Position numbers and translations under genes: made by a program
In this document: positions 1 to 29,032 of the stretch, one piece after another
Layout: every line of letters starts with the position of its first letter
Position numbering within the stretch: position 1 is the first letter of the stretch
Origin: Cymodocea nodosa
Taxonomy: Eukaryota; Streptophyta; Magnoliopsida; Alismatales; Cymodoceaceae
Reading direction: 5' to 3'
DNA length: 64,000 nt
Assembly (NCBI GenBank): GCA_036874045.1
Contig: CM072339.1
Span: forward strand, 19,943,501-20,007,500
Notes under the pieces: model-generated
Told to the model about the DNA's origin: nothing
Databases searched by the model: none
Seen by the model: only the letters and a program-made list of their open reading frames with translations

Positions 1-285
1 TTCTATTTGTTCTCATAAGTGATCCTTAGACTTTCCCAAATTCGACGAGCATGATGGACATTGGAGAAACTTCTAGCAATTTTCTTTTCTGCACTATTGA
101 AGAGCCATGATATAACTACAACATCAGAAACTCACCAGGTTACATACTCTTTTGATTTTGTGTTTGGTACATCTTGGTACATATGTTTTTCCTTTATCTG
201 AAATATAGCAAACTCCTTAAACATTGATGCTCAATGATGATAGTTGTGCTCGTTTAACTTGACACTTGTGACAACGAGCTTCTCA
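1..285 (-). mobile_element. Copia gag fragment, cut by the window edge
   Basis: Reading the minus strand from about 285 down to 1 gives a decayed Ty1/copia gag (UBN2-type) sequence. It contains KLNEHNYHH near the start, then VISWLFNSAEKKIARSF, then ARRIWESLRITYENK. This is the usual gag order: the substrate-like KLxxxNYxxW start, the 'W..NS' stretch and the 'A..IWESL' motif. At least two in-frame stops interrupt it, including one where the conserved Trp should be, so it is not functional. It continues past the left edge. It sits downstream, in minus-strand sense, of the LTR end and primer site at 729-740, so both belong to one element inside a phototropin intron. Confidence 0.8.
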
Positions 286-728
286 AAGAAGGATTCTATT
301 AGAGTTGATGATGAGACAACCATCATAGAGTCTAATTAAAGGAGGTTGGTCTGGACAAAGTGTAGATGATGATGGTTATGTTGATGATAGTTGTTTGATT
401 TTGTTGATGACAGATAGTGCAAATGCTGATGGAGGCGTCGATGATGGTTGGAGGGGGTGTTGACCAACTTGGGCATTGACCTAGCCCATTGCTACTGATG
501 GAGGTGGCAAACTACCTAGATGTCACTATTCGGTGAGTTTCACTCACACATGCATGTAGAGAATGAAGGACGACAACTTTTAGAGTGTGATGGAAGGGGT
601 TGACTACTTGGAAGAGGTGGTTTGCATGGGTTGAGTGGTTTGAATGAAGGTGATGGCTGATGGACTTGCAATTGTCGAGCCATGCAAGGGCCATTGGTGG
701 TGAGTGGAATGCCTAACCCTAGATTAAG

Positions 729-1050
729 CTTTGATACCAACTTCAAATCAGAGATTAAGAAGGGAAGAAGATCATTTTCTCATTGATTAAGAGAGTATAT
801 ATACAAGAGTATGGTATATGGATCCACAAGATCTATTTACCCATTTACATATGCATTTTAACTATTAGCATATGGAATTTTCTATCAGATGGTGAGAATG
901 AAGACATTGCTATTGATCACAAGGGATTATGTATTCACATCTAATGACCTAGGCTCTTATTGCCGCTAAAAAAGCTAATATGATATATGGATACACAAAC
1001 ATCCATTGATATGAGGTGTTTGGTCATTCTATCCAACTAGACCAATCCAA
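729..1050 (-). mobile_element. Copia 5' LTR end with primer-binding site
   Basis: On the minus strand, TGGTATCAAAGC at 739-728 closely matches the initiator-Met tRNA primer-binding site of plant copia elements (TGGTATCAGAGC). Directly 5' of it, from 740 up to roughly 1000, lies AT-rich sequence with a TATA-like stretch (GTATATATAC near 800), as expected for an LTR 3' half. The outer LTR boundary is not clear and 1050 is only an estimate. Together with the gag fragment at 1-285 this shows a minus-strand copia element whose body runs off the left edge. Confidence 0.65.
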
Positions 1051-2765
1051 GTATGTGAAGCAACCTGCCGTTTGTTTGTAAGACTCCCATGCTGAAATCC
1101 ACTTGTCTCTGCTCAACCATTGTTCATCAATGGTAGACTATGTTAACAGGACAATACACTAATCCCATGAGTTAAATGACTTGCTTGCTTCACCATCTAC
1201 TTGGTTTCCATTTCAGATGTGTTGGTTTGGCCTGCTTGAGGACACATGTTGTCTTCTAATTTGGTAGCTTTCAATTACCCTCACCTGCTACCGATGTGGT
1301 TATATCACATCATTATTGCATTTGTTGTAGGTACACTACACCCCGAAAGCCTAATCAACCTTCTTGCCCTACTTGTCCTAGTCTAAGCATTACAGGGTGC
1401 TTAAGAAGCAGTGGCCACCCTGTTCAGTTCAAGTTAGGGGGGATGTGGATTGGATGACCAGTTTGCCATATTGTTTAGTTGGAGGAAGTTCAGTTGATGT
1501 CATCGGTGGGAACTTTTTGGTGGCCTTCCCTCAATATTGAAACTAAATGTGGTGGCAGTTATTTACTCATATTCTTCTCCTTTGATCCATTTATTTGGCA
1601 TGATGATGATCGTAAAGTAAAGAAGAAGAAAGCCTCAATTGGAATTGATAAAGAGAGATGATGCATGCACAAAGAAAAAGCAAAAGGCCAAGTGAATTGT
1701 ACTTTTGGATGGGTCTTTTGAGATCCCCTCACAGGCAAAAACTAATGAAAGAAAGTCAAACCTCCCCAAACAAAGAAATAAGGAAAATTTTGTGTGCATG
1801 ATTTTGGATATTCAAGTCATTGACTCCTCAACTTGCTACATTGACATTTCAGGAACTTGGTGCAGTACAAGTGGTGCAAATGCTTTCAACACAATCTATT
1901 CTCATTTTCTTCCTGTAATACTTGACTTGGCATGATGCAGTCACAGGATCAATTACAACTAGAATATTTGCTTCATAATATCTAGCCAAAAACTTTAACC
2001 GACCAAGTGAGTTATCATTTGCAATACTTTCTAAATTCAAAATTATGCATGACATTTTGAGTAGACCAAAGAGTGATCACCAGTAAAAGAGCTTTTCTTA
2101 AGCATTACTTGAGAGCGTCCTTTAAGTTTATTTAGCATTCTTTGATTCACAGATTTACACCTCATTGATGAGGTTGTGGTATCCATCCCAATAGGATATT
2201 TTTACCGTTTTGGTTTTGGATGGATGCAGTTACAGAAATAAACCCTAATGCGCACATCTTACAGTTTAAATAGAGGGTAGTTACCACTCTATGTGGATGT
2301 TTGGATGGACATTTGGTTACACTTCTCCTTGTCCTTTGTCCCTTTTTAGGTTACACACATATAATGCTCGATTTGGACATCTGTTTGGGTGTCAATTTGA
2401 GTTGGTTATACGTGTTTGCACGTAACTTTCACACTATTGCACCCCATTAGTTCTCCCTATTTAAAGACCCCTCTTAACACCTCCCAAAAGCACACCCTTA
2501 AAGCTCAAATTTGCTCAATAAAAGCCTCTTCTTGAGGGAAAAATGAAAAGGATATAATAGACATTTCAAAAGTTTGAAATTCTAAACTTAGGTAAGCTAT
2601 TGTTGATGGAGCTGATATCTAGGGGTAATAAAGCTCTGCCTTTTTCATGTTCATCTTTGCTCAGTTTTGGTGGTCTTAGTTGTTTCTTGGATATCATATA
2701 TGCAGTTTATATTTTATGCCATAACTCGGCTTCTGCTAATCAATATTATTATTTTGTATTTTCAG
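1051..2765. other. Phototropin intron sequence, no recognisable gene
   Basis: This stretch runs up to the first splice acceptor of the phototropin gene (TTTTCAG at 2759-2765). Several open frames of 60-76 codons occur but none resembles a known protein. I looked for LOV1 exons (a GRNCRFLQ-like motif) on the + strand and found none, so LOV1 must be further left or lost. Parts may be old retroelement sequence, since there is a G-rich polypurine-like run near 1436-1442. Confidence 0.5.
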
Positions 2766-21814
<19,049 letters not shown>

Positions 21815-21852
21815 GAATTTCGTATGGCAAGGCTTTTCAAATGTTTCCATTT

Positions 21853-21858
21853 AATAAA
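21853..21858 (+). terminator. PHOT2: Phototropin polyadenylation signal
   Basis: AATAAA lies 39 bases after the TAA stop, in an AT-rich 3' region. It is the first canonical signal after the stop. The cleavage site itself cannot be placed. Confidence 0.5.
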
Positions 21859-21859
21859 A

Positions 21860-22669
21860 CTAAACTTGTTTTACGTTTCATTCAGATTACAGTGGCCATG
21901 ATTTATTACGACGTATGCTAACAACTCGAAATAAGCTCCCATAAGAAATCTGCAAACTACGACAGTGTAAGATGTATAAAGGCCAACCATATCAAAAAGG
22001 AAAACGGCTTACATTTGTCATGTCATCAGCTGATCTCGTGGTCTTGTGACGGGAAAGACGACGGTGGTTATGAGATATTGAAAATTATGAATGCGTTCCT
22101 TAGAAAGATAGACCTTTTAAAGATTCTTGCTTCCATCACCATGCAATATTCAAGAAAAAGGAAGTATGATAGTAAAATTCTGACATGTGGAGTTACTACA
22201 GTATAACTCCGTGATGTAAAGAATTAAAAGATTTTCAAAACAAATGCTTCCTAAGTTTCAACTCCATCCGCGCTTACCGATGCATCTAGATGGTGAGTTG
22301 TTTTCTCACTATCTACATGATCGCAGATTTGAACATGCATGTTTGTTTATTTTATTTAATGAGGTACACTCATAAAAAGGTTTGGTAACTTCATCCATCT
22401 TCAAGGACATGGCAGCTTGCAACCAAGATAAGGTAGAGGACTCTGGGCTTCCACCTCGAGATAATCTACTTCTTGTCCATGTGTCTTTGACGCAGATTTT
22501 CGGCTACAGACCCAGGAAGAATCCAAACATGGCAATACCGACTAACTCATGGATGTCTGCCACCACATTGCACAGCCGTGCAAACACGGAATGACACACA
22601 ATAACAAATAATCCTCGACACCAGATCCATTTTGCTTCCTCAGTCCTCCCTCCACAACGACTTAATTTC
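21860..22669. other. Spacer and probable MATE promoter/5' UTR
   Basis: About 810 bases between the phototropin stop and the MATE start codon, both genes on the + strand. CATAAAAAGG near 22370 could be a weak TATA box. The part from about 22400 is less AT-rich and probably 5' UTR. No other coding sequence is supported. Confidence 0.4.
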
Positions 22670-25600
22670 ATGGAGTCCTCTCCACTGCTGAAAAAGGAAG
22701 AGGAGGAGAAGAAACACTGTACTATTATTCCTTGTTCTCTCTGGGACGACACATGGAAGGAGATCAAACTGCTGTGGCATGTAGCCGGTCCGGCAATCAT
22801 GACATCGGTCATGCAGTACTCCATGGGCTCTGTCACGCAGACGCTTGTCGGTCACGTTGGTACCCTAGAGCTCGCGGCTGTTGGGATCCAGAACCTCGTT
22901 GTCTCCGGCTTTGGATTTGGCATCATGGTGATGAATTAAATCCCCCATACTCCCCTCTCCCCATCAAATTTAAGCCTATAACCATAACACCTCTTCTGTT
23001 TTTGCATGTGCTTCTCAGCTTGGCATGGGGAGTGCCTTGGAAACTCTATGTGGGCAAGCATATGGAGCTGGGAAAATGGACAAGTTGGGAATCTACCTGC
23101 AGAGAACATGGATAATCCTGCTTTTCACAGCCTGCCTTCTCACCATCCCCTACCTATTCGCCGCACCAATCCTGAAATTCCTGGGGCAAAGTGAAGACAT
23201 CGCAGACCTTGCAGGGAAGTTCTCTCTATGGATGATACCGGAGCTTTTCGGCTTTGCCATAGAGTCTCCCATTCAGAAGTTTCTTCAGGCCCAAAGCAAG
23301 GTCATGGCCATGATGTGGATTTCGGGATTCAACCTGCTTCTGCACCTATTCTGGAGCTGGCTCTGCATAATGAAGCTGGGAATGGGGCTGGTGGGCGCTG
23401 CAATCACTCTGAATCTTTCTTGGGTGGTGACCGTTGGAAGTCAGGCTGCTTATGTCATGTGTGGTACATGCAAGGATTCTTGGACAGGCTTCTCCCGGAT
23501 GGCTTTCACTGACCTCGGCCCCTTCATTGGGCTGTCCCTGGCTTCTGCTGTCATGTTGTGGTTTGTCATATATCTCCTCCAACTACTTTTTATCTTTTAT
23601 ATCAAGTAAAGTCTCATTTACAGTAGTTCAAATTCCTCCATGATGAAATAATTCTGTTTCTACCCTTTATATTCTTCTTGCTTTCGACTTGAAGACAGGG
23701 TTTTCTGCTCTATCTTAGAGTTGTCATTGGGGTCTCACCAGTTGCATTGTTTGCAGTCTGGAATATTGGACCTACATGGTTCTCGTTGTGCTGGCTGGCC
23801 TTCTGGAGAACCCGGAAATAGCAGTTGATGCAGCTTCCATATGGTGAGTTGTGGCTTCTTTTGTTTCATTTATGGGCGTGAAACGAACTTGGGTTGTTAC
23901 CATAGGCTTGAATTCTACTTTCATTACTGTGTTCTGCAGCGTGAACGTGGAGGGATGGTTTTTCATGATTCCACTTGGACTAATTACAGCTATAAGGTGA
24001 TTTCAAGGTCTTGCCACAGACCACTTCACACTAGTCCTGTCTCAATTCCCATTGCAACTGTTGTAACGTAACATCTATTTCTAAACCAAATGCGCATAAC
24101 ATTTATATATAGTATTGGATGACCAGCCACTGATCAGTTCATTAGAATCGTGTGGTAAATTATTCATCTACAAGCAAGAAAATATCAGGAAGCCAGATGT
24201 CTTCAGTCAATTGCAACAATGTCTTGCTATTATTCTTTGTGGTTGTCAGTGTGAGGGTCTCAAATGAGCTGGGTGCGGGACGACCGGAAGCAGCCAAGTT
24301 TTCAGTAATCGTCGCAGTGATGATGTCGCTGATTTTGCAAAACACATCTGCACTTATAGTTTTGCTAACAAGGAAAGACTTTCCAGTTCTTTTTACAGGC
24401 GACAAAACAGTGATGGAAGAAGTCAGTCGAGCTGCACTTTTCTTAAGTGCCTCCATTTTCCTCAGCAGTATACAACCAATTCTATCAGGTACGTCTGTTG
24501 GCAGCCTTTTTTATGCCAGGCTACATGCAATCATACGAATTATGCATCTGCAAATAGTTAATATTGCAGAAATACAACTACTTAGATGAATGAATGATAA
24601 TACTATAAGGGATACATTAACAAAAATTTATTAGAAATAAAATAGGAATTGGATTAATTAAATATAAGATAATAGAAAATTAACTTAGATGACTTGATCA
24701 AGATGGCAGTTGTTGCTTGCAATTCTGTACTTGTCAAGGTTAAATATTATTTAAGCCATAAGGTGACTCTAATGATGGTTGAAGAAATTTTTTTTTGAAC
24801 AATTTCCAATTCACGATTCACTAAATTAGTGTCTTGATAATTTAGGCAGAATTAAGCTATATTTTCTTTTTTGTGATATAGTAGTATTTTTGTCTAGATT
24901 CAAGCCTAAACTTTCTTCCCTTGAAACCTTTACAAGAGAAGAAATACAACTACTTATATGAATGAATGATAATACCATAAGGGATACATTAACAAAAAAA
25001 TTTATTAGAAATAAAATAGGAATTGTTTTAATTAAAGATAAGATAATAGAAAATTAACTTAGATGATTTGATCAAGATGGCAGTTGTTGCTTGCAATTCT
25101 GTACTTGTAAAGGTTAAACATTATTTAAGGCATAAGGTGACTCTAATGATGGTTGAAGGAAATATTTTTTGAGCAATTTCCTATTCATGATTCACTAAAT
25201 TAGTTTCTTGATAATTTAGACAGAATTAAGCTATATTTTCTTTTTTGTGATATAGTAGTATTTTTGTCAAGACTCAAGCCTAAACTTTCTTCCCTTGAAA
25301 CCTATACAAGAGAAGAAAAATACCAATTAAGCTTGCTGCTGTTGGTTAAGCTTACATATTATCTTCTGTTGTTAGGTGTTGCCGTTGGAGCTGGTTGGCA
25401 AGCTACCATTGCCTACATAAACATTGGTTGCTATTATTTGGTTGGTATGGTGGTTGCTGTCATTTTGGGTTTCAAACTCAATATGGGCTTGGAGGTAATC
25501 AAACATCTACGCCTCCTTAAGTATGTTAATGATTACAATGTTTTCAAAGAACCTATTCGCAGACCAGCAATATGTTTTCAAACCACCCTTGCACTTATGG

Positions 25601-26354
25601 CTTTTTTTTTGTATAAGTGCACTCATGGTTTTTAAGCATACGAATTTAGATAAAAAATTTAAAATTTATTCAATGTATTTCTATTTATGTTATATATTAT
25701 TCAATGTAATTTATGCATAGATGTAGATATGTATTCCTAACTCAACTAACCCTAAAAAACATTAAAATGTTCAAAAGATAAAAATATTAGTAAGATTAAC
25801 ATCACATCATTAATCATAGACAACAGTAACATTGAAATGTATTTCAATTATCAAGTTTTTCTCTTTTGAAAAAATTTGAAACTTAACATACTTGGATTCT
25901 TAATAAGATGAATAATTACCCAACCGCAAATCACACCTAGGCATCTCCACGGCCTAAACATCCACCTAAATTAGTGCATTTCTAAGCATATCTTGCCAAA
26001 TCCATTGTAGTTACCGGCGAGGGGGCAAAAAAAATAACATTTTTCCCTTGTTTTATCTTGCAATTAAGATTTTAGTATGCCTGAAATATGATATAATGTA
26101 GGGATTGTGGTGCGGTGTGCTTCTGGGAATCCTTTTGCAAACCATTATCCTCACAGTTATCACCCTACGAACTGATTGGAGGGAGGAGGTAAATCTTTTC
26201 ACAAAAGAAGAATGTTACAGGACATCACTGATGGTTCTAGCCAGGTTGCACACTAACATGGCACATTGCATACATGTTGCAGGCAGATTTAGCAAGGGAG
26301 AGAATTCGTACCTGGGGAGACTCAGAAGTTACCTCAGTCGAGGCCAATGGTTAG
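22670..26354 (+). CDS. MATE family (DETOXIFICATION/DTX) efflux transporter, complete
   Basis: Predicted 486-residue proton/substrate antiporter of the multidrug and toxic compound extrusion family, usually in the vacuolar or plasma membrane and exporting flavonoids, organic acids or xenobiotics. Eight exons join in frame: 22670-22927, 23019-23560, 23757-23843, 23940-23996, 24250-24488, 25376-25494, 26102-26188, 26283-26354. The start is the first ATG of a protein opening with an acidic-basic tail (MESSPLLKKEEEEKK), typical of the family. Family marks include LGMGSALETLCGQAYGAG, FLQAQSK, GAAITLN, ENPEIAVD, SVRVSNELGAGRPEAAKFSV and the GxGWQATIAYINIGCYY motif. The hydrophobic pattern fits 12 membrane helices. 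It resembles the DTX33-35 branch, but I cannot give the substrate. Intron 5 carries a tandem duplication. No disabling change is seen. Confidence 0.95.
24569..25316. repeat. Tandem duplication of about 372 bp inside a MATE intron
   Basis: Copy 1 (24569-24940) and copy 2 (24941-25312, plus a few bases of a third start) both begin GAAATACAACTACTTA and end CTTTCTTCCCTTGAAACC..TACAAGAGAA. They differ at only a few positions, so the event is recent. The duplication nearly fills the 887-bp intron between exons 5 and 6 and leaves the splice sites intact. Confidence 0.9.
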
Positions 26355-27176
26355 AAGCTACCATAAGTAATCGTCCCGCTTTACCTACAGTCACGGCAAA
26401 GTCTGCTTTGTGAGTAGACAAGTTTGTGTCATCTTTGCAAGCAAAGGCGATAGTTGAATGCCCTGAATAACAGTGTTTCTTAGAATTGCAGAAGAAGCTT
26501 AACTATGTAAAGGTACCAATGCTTGTCCTTAAAAGTAACTTTTAAGGAATGCAGGTAAAGTTTCAATACACATACATAGATACTGCTCTTAAAAAAATGC
26601 AAATAACGACTAACGCAGAACTTGAAATTAGGATGACCTCCAGAGACTTGAAATCTTCAGCTGATTCGGAATGTGACGTAGATGTCGTCCCAAAACAGTC
26701 AACTAATTCGGCCATCAACAGCTTACGGCAGTTCCATGTATTACTTCATTCAGTTCATTGTGAAAGAAGACCAGATCGGCATGTTCCGTAAAAACAATGA
26801 TAAATACATGGTTTCTTGCTTTCTGCATTCAATACACCAAAATTTTATTAAAAAGACACACATAGCGTGCATGATACATGGATTTCAATTTACTCTTCCG
26901 ATCAATATCGCATTCCATGGACATCCCACTTTATCGCCCAAAACCCTACTTTCCTTAACTGTATAGCATCCAACAATCAGCATTACCCAAGGAACGCCCA
27001 AAACACATCCGCAGATACTAGAGAGTGAAAAGACAGAAAATACGAAAAATTGTTTTTACCCCAAAGAAAGGAGAAGGCCCAACGTTACTTGAACAACAAG
27101 GTACATACCAATCATGAATGTAGGAGGAGAAAGGGTAATACATACACGGACATTGTCTTTTGGCAACGGGTTTTGC
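26355..27176. other. MATE 3' region and spacer
   Basis: Downstream of the MATE stop. It contains open frames of 80-100 codons at 26549-26966 without recognisable homology. Probably 3' UTR and spacer. No gene is supported. Confidence 0.4.
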
Positions 27177-27432
27177 TTAAGACGTGCTTGAAGGGAGGAG
27201 GGGCCATGGAGTGGCGGGAGGAACCTCGATCCGCTCGATCTTCTTGTCCTACTTGGATCTGGCGTTCCCGTACGTCCCTCGGAAACGCTTCCCCTTCCTA
27301 TCGCCCCCCGCAGACCACAGGCAGCCATGGCGAGACGAAGAAGGAGGCGGAGGTCGTCATAGCCGTGGATGGTGGCTGCGGCTTCATCATCACCCGTTTC
27401 GCCAGCCACTGGACCGCCATTGCACCGGCCAT
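27177..27432 (-). pseudogene. Mitochondrial small-subunit ribosomal protein bS31 (THX), broken copy
   Basis: Read on the minus strand from ATG 27432, frame 1 gives an N-terminus that looks like a mitochondrial presequence (MAGAMAVQWLAKRVMM...) and ends LPVVCGG. The frame then shifts by one and continues as DRKGKRFRGTYGNARSK, a TAG stop, DKKIERIEVPPATPWPL and a TAA at 27177-27179. GKRFxGxYGNARxK...KKIERI..EVP.xTPWP is the signature of the plant mitochondrial form of bS31/THX, which binds 16S-type rRNA in the 30S head. The copy has one frameshift near 27299, one in-frame stop (AAG to TAG at about 27248), a four-residue gap after IERI and an altered C-terminus. It is GC-rich compared with its surroundings. 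A functional gene with sequence errors is possible but less likely. Confidence 0.75.
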
Positions 27433-29032
27433 CGCCGTCTCCCATCTAACTTTTTGAAAATAACAATTATTATGTACTAGAACAACTATTACCTACTAAT
27501 CAATCTCTCGTAATCAAATTAATTTAGTTCACCATTATTTTCTCTTGCTATTTCTGATTTATTTGTAATGCAATTATAACTCAGATTATTATTATTGTTG
27601 TTATTAGTATTTATTTATTTTCTGATTTAGTTCTGTTCTTTTGCAATACTCTTTTGTAAACCCAATCAGAGGATATGGACAAAAGTGAAAATGGTATACT
27701 ATAAAGGAGGATACGCGTATTTTATAGAAAATTCAAGCAAATTTTGTATATAATCATTATAATTTAAAAATGAAAAATATGCATCTCCCAGGATTCACTT
27801 TTTAAGTTTTGTATTATTACAATCTTAGAGGCATTATGAAATACATGGTTCTTGCATATTAACAAGCGATTATATGATAGATTTTGTAATATCACCTTAA
27901 CATTAATGTTCATCGTGGAAAAATATCTTTGTATGGTTCTAACAATAATTGATGTTATCTTTTTCAAAGTCTTGCATTTTAGAGATTGTATATCAAATAA
28001 CAATGTTGCATTTGCATTTGGAAAAAATTGTTTAACTCTTGATAAAACAACTTTAATACGGTAATGATGGTTATTTTTTCTATTATTCTACGAGTCTACG
28101 TAGATGCCATTTGTATTTATGTTAATCTTGCACGCCATAAACATCGACCAGTCCTGACTAAAATATCATCTCAACCGCTATCTTATAAATTATATGGGCA
28201 TTCGATATTATCTTTTCGGGAAAACTAACGACAAAATATGTGTAACTTCTAAATTCTTCCTTATCAACCACAAGCTAAGAGGAAAAGTCAAAATTAAGAG
28301 GTTTTATATAAAATAATAAGTTGTATTTACTTTCAAAAAATAATTGCTTTAGCTCTTGAATTTAAATGGCTCTAATATAATAAGAAAGCTTTAATACAAG
28401 AACGATGAAGATTTGGTATTCCTTATATTATTTTATGAGTTTATGGAGATGACATTTGTGTTTGTATTTATTTTTCATGTCATAAACATTAATTTTGATT
28501 AGTATATCATCTCAACCGTCATCTTGTAAATTACATGGCCACTAAGTATTATCTTTTCCTGTTACAAAATATGTGTAAGTTTTAAATTCTTTTATTATCA
28601 AGCACAAGCTAAGATGAAAAGTCAAAATTTAAAAGATTAATACTTGAAGCATTTACTCTCCCTTCAAACCATGCATTTTGGTAATTCTAAGATGTAACAA
28701 TTGAAGGCCACTTTTATCTAATTAGTAGATGTATGAGAGGTTCTCATTTTGTTCTTTATGTAAAACTCGCTTACCGTGACATCACATCAAATTACACTGA
28801 AAAGAACTCCAGAAAGTCTTTTTCTATTCCATTCCAATCCATTCTGAAGGCCATTAATGTTCAGCACGCAGAATGCCCAGTCAAAGCGCATAGCGTGGCA
28901 AACAAGAAATTATCATCGTCTTATTCACAATAATCACATCTCAAAGACAGGCAGAAAAGAGAAGTTTCAAGGGGAAATAAATAAAGTATTTACAGACTGA
29001 AAGGAAAATTTATGGACGAATGTGACCATTGC
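27433..29032. other. AT-rich spacer with a tandem repeat
   Basis: Strongly AT-rich sequence between the ribosomal-protein remnant and the DUF547 gene. Open frames are short and featureless. A diverged tandem duplication is described separately (27985-28660). Confidence 0.5.
27985..28660. repeat. Diverged tandem duplication, unit about 330 bp
   Basis: Copy 1 (about 27985-28320) and copy 2 (about 28321-28660) share the order TATCAAATAAxxA..GTTG, CTTTAATAC..AACGATGA, ATGCCATTTGTATTTAT, CATAAACAT, TATCATCTCAACCG..ATCTT.TAAATTA, and AAGCTAAGA.GAAAAGTCAAAATT. The spacing between matching blocks is about 338-346 bp. There are many substitutions, so it is older than the duplication in the MATE intron. 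Confidence 0.7.

Noticed and set aside
22382..23643. Extra frames overlapping the MATE exons on both strands
   Set aside because: They are alternative-frame shadows of the transporter exons 1 and 2.
27050..27480. Open frames of 98-135 codons on both strands near 27.2 kb
   Set aside because: The only meaningful signal is the minus-strand bS31 remnant; the others are overlapping frames over the same GC-rich stretch.
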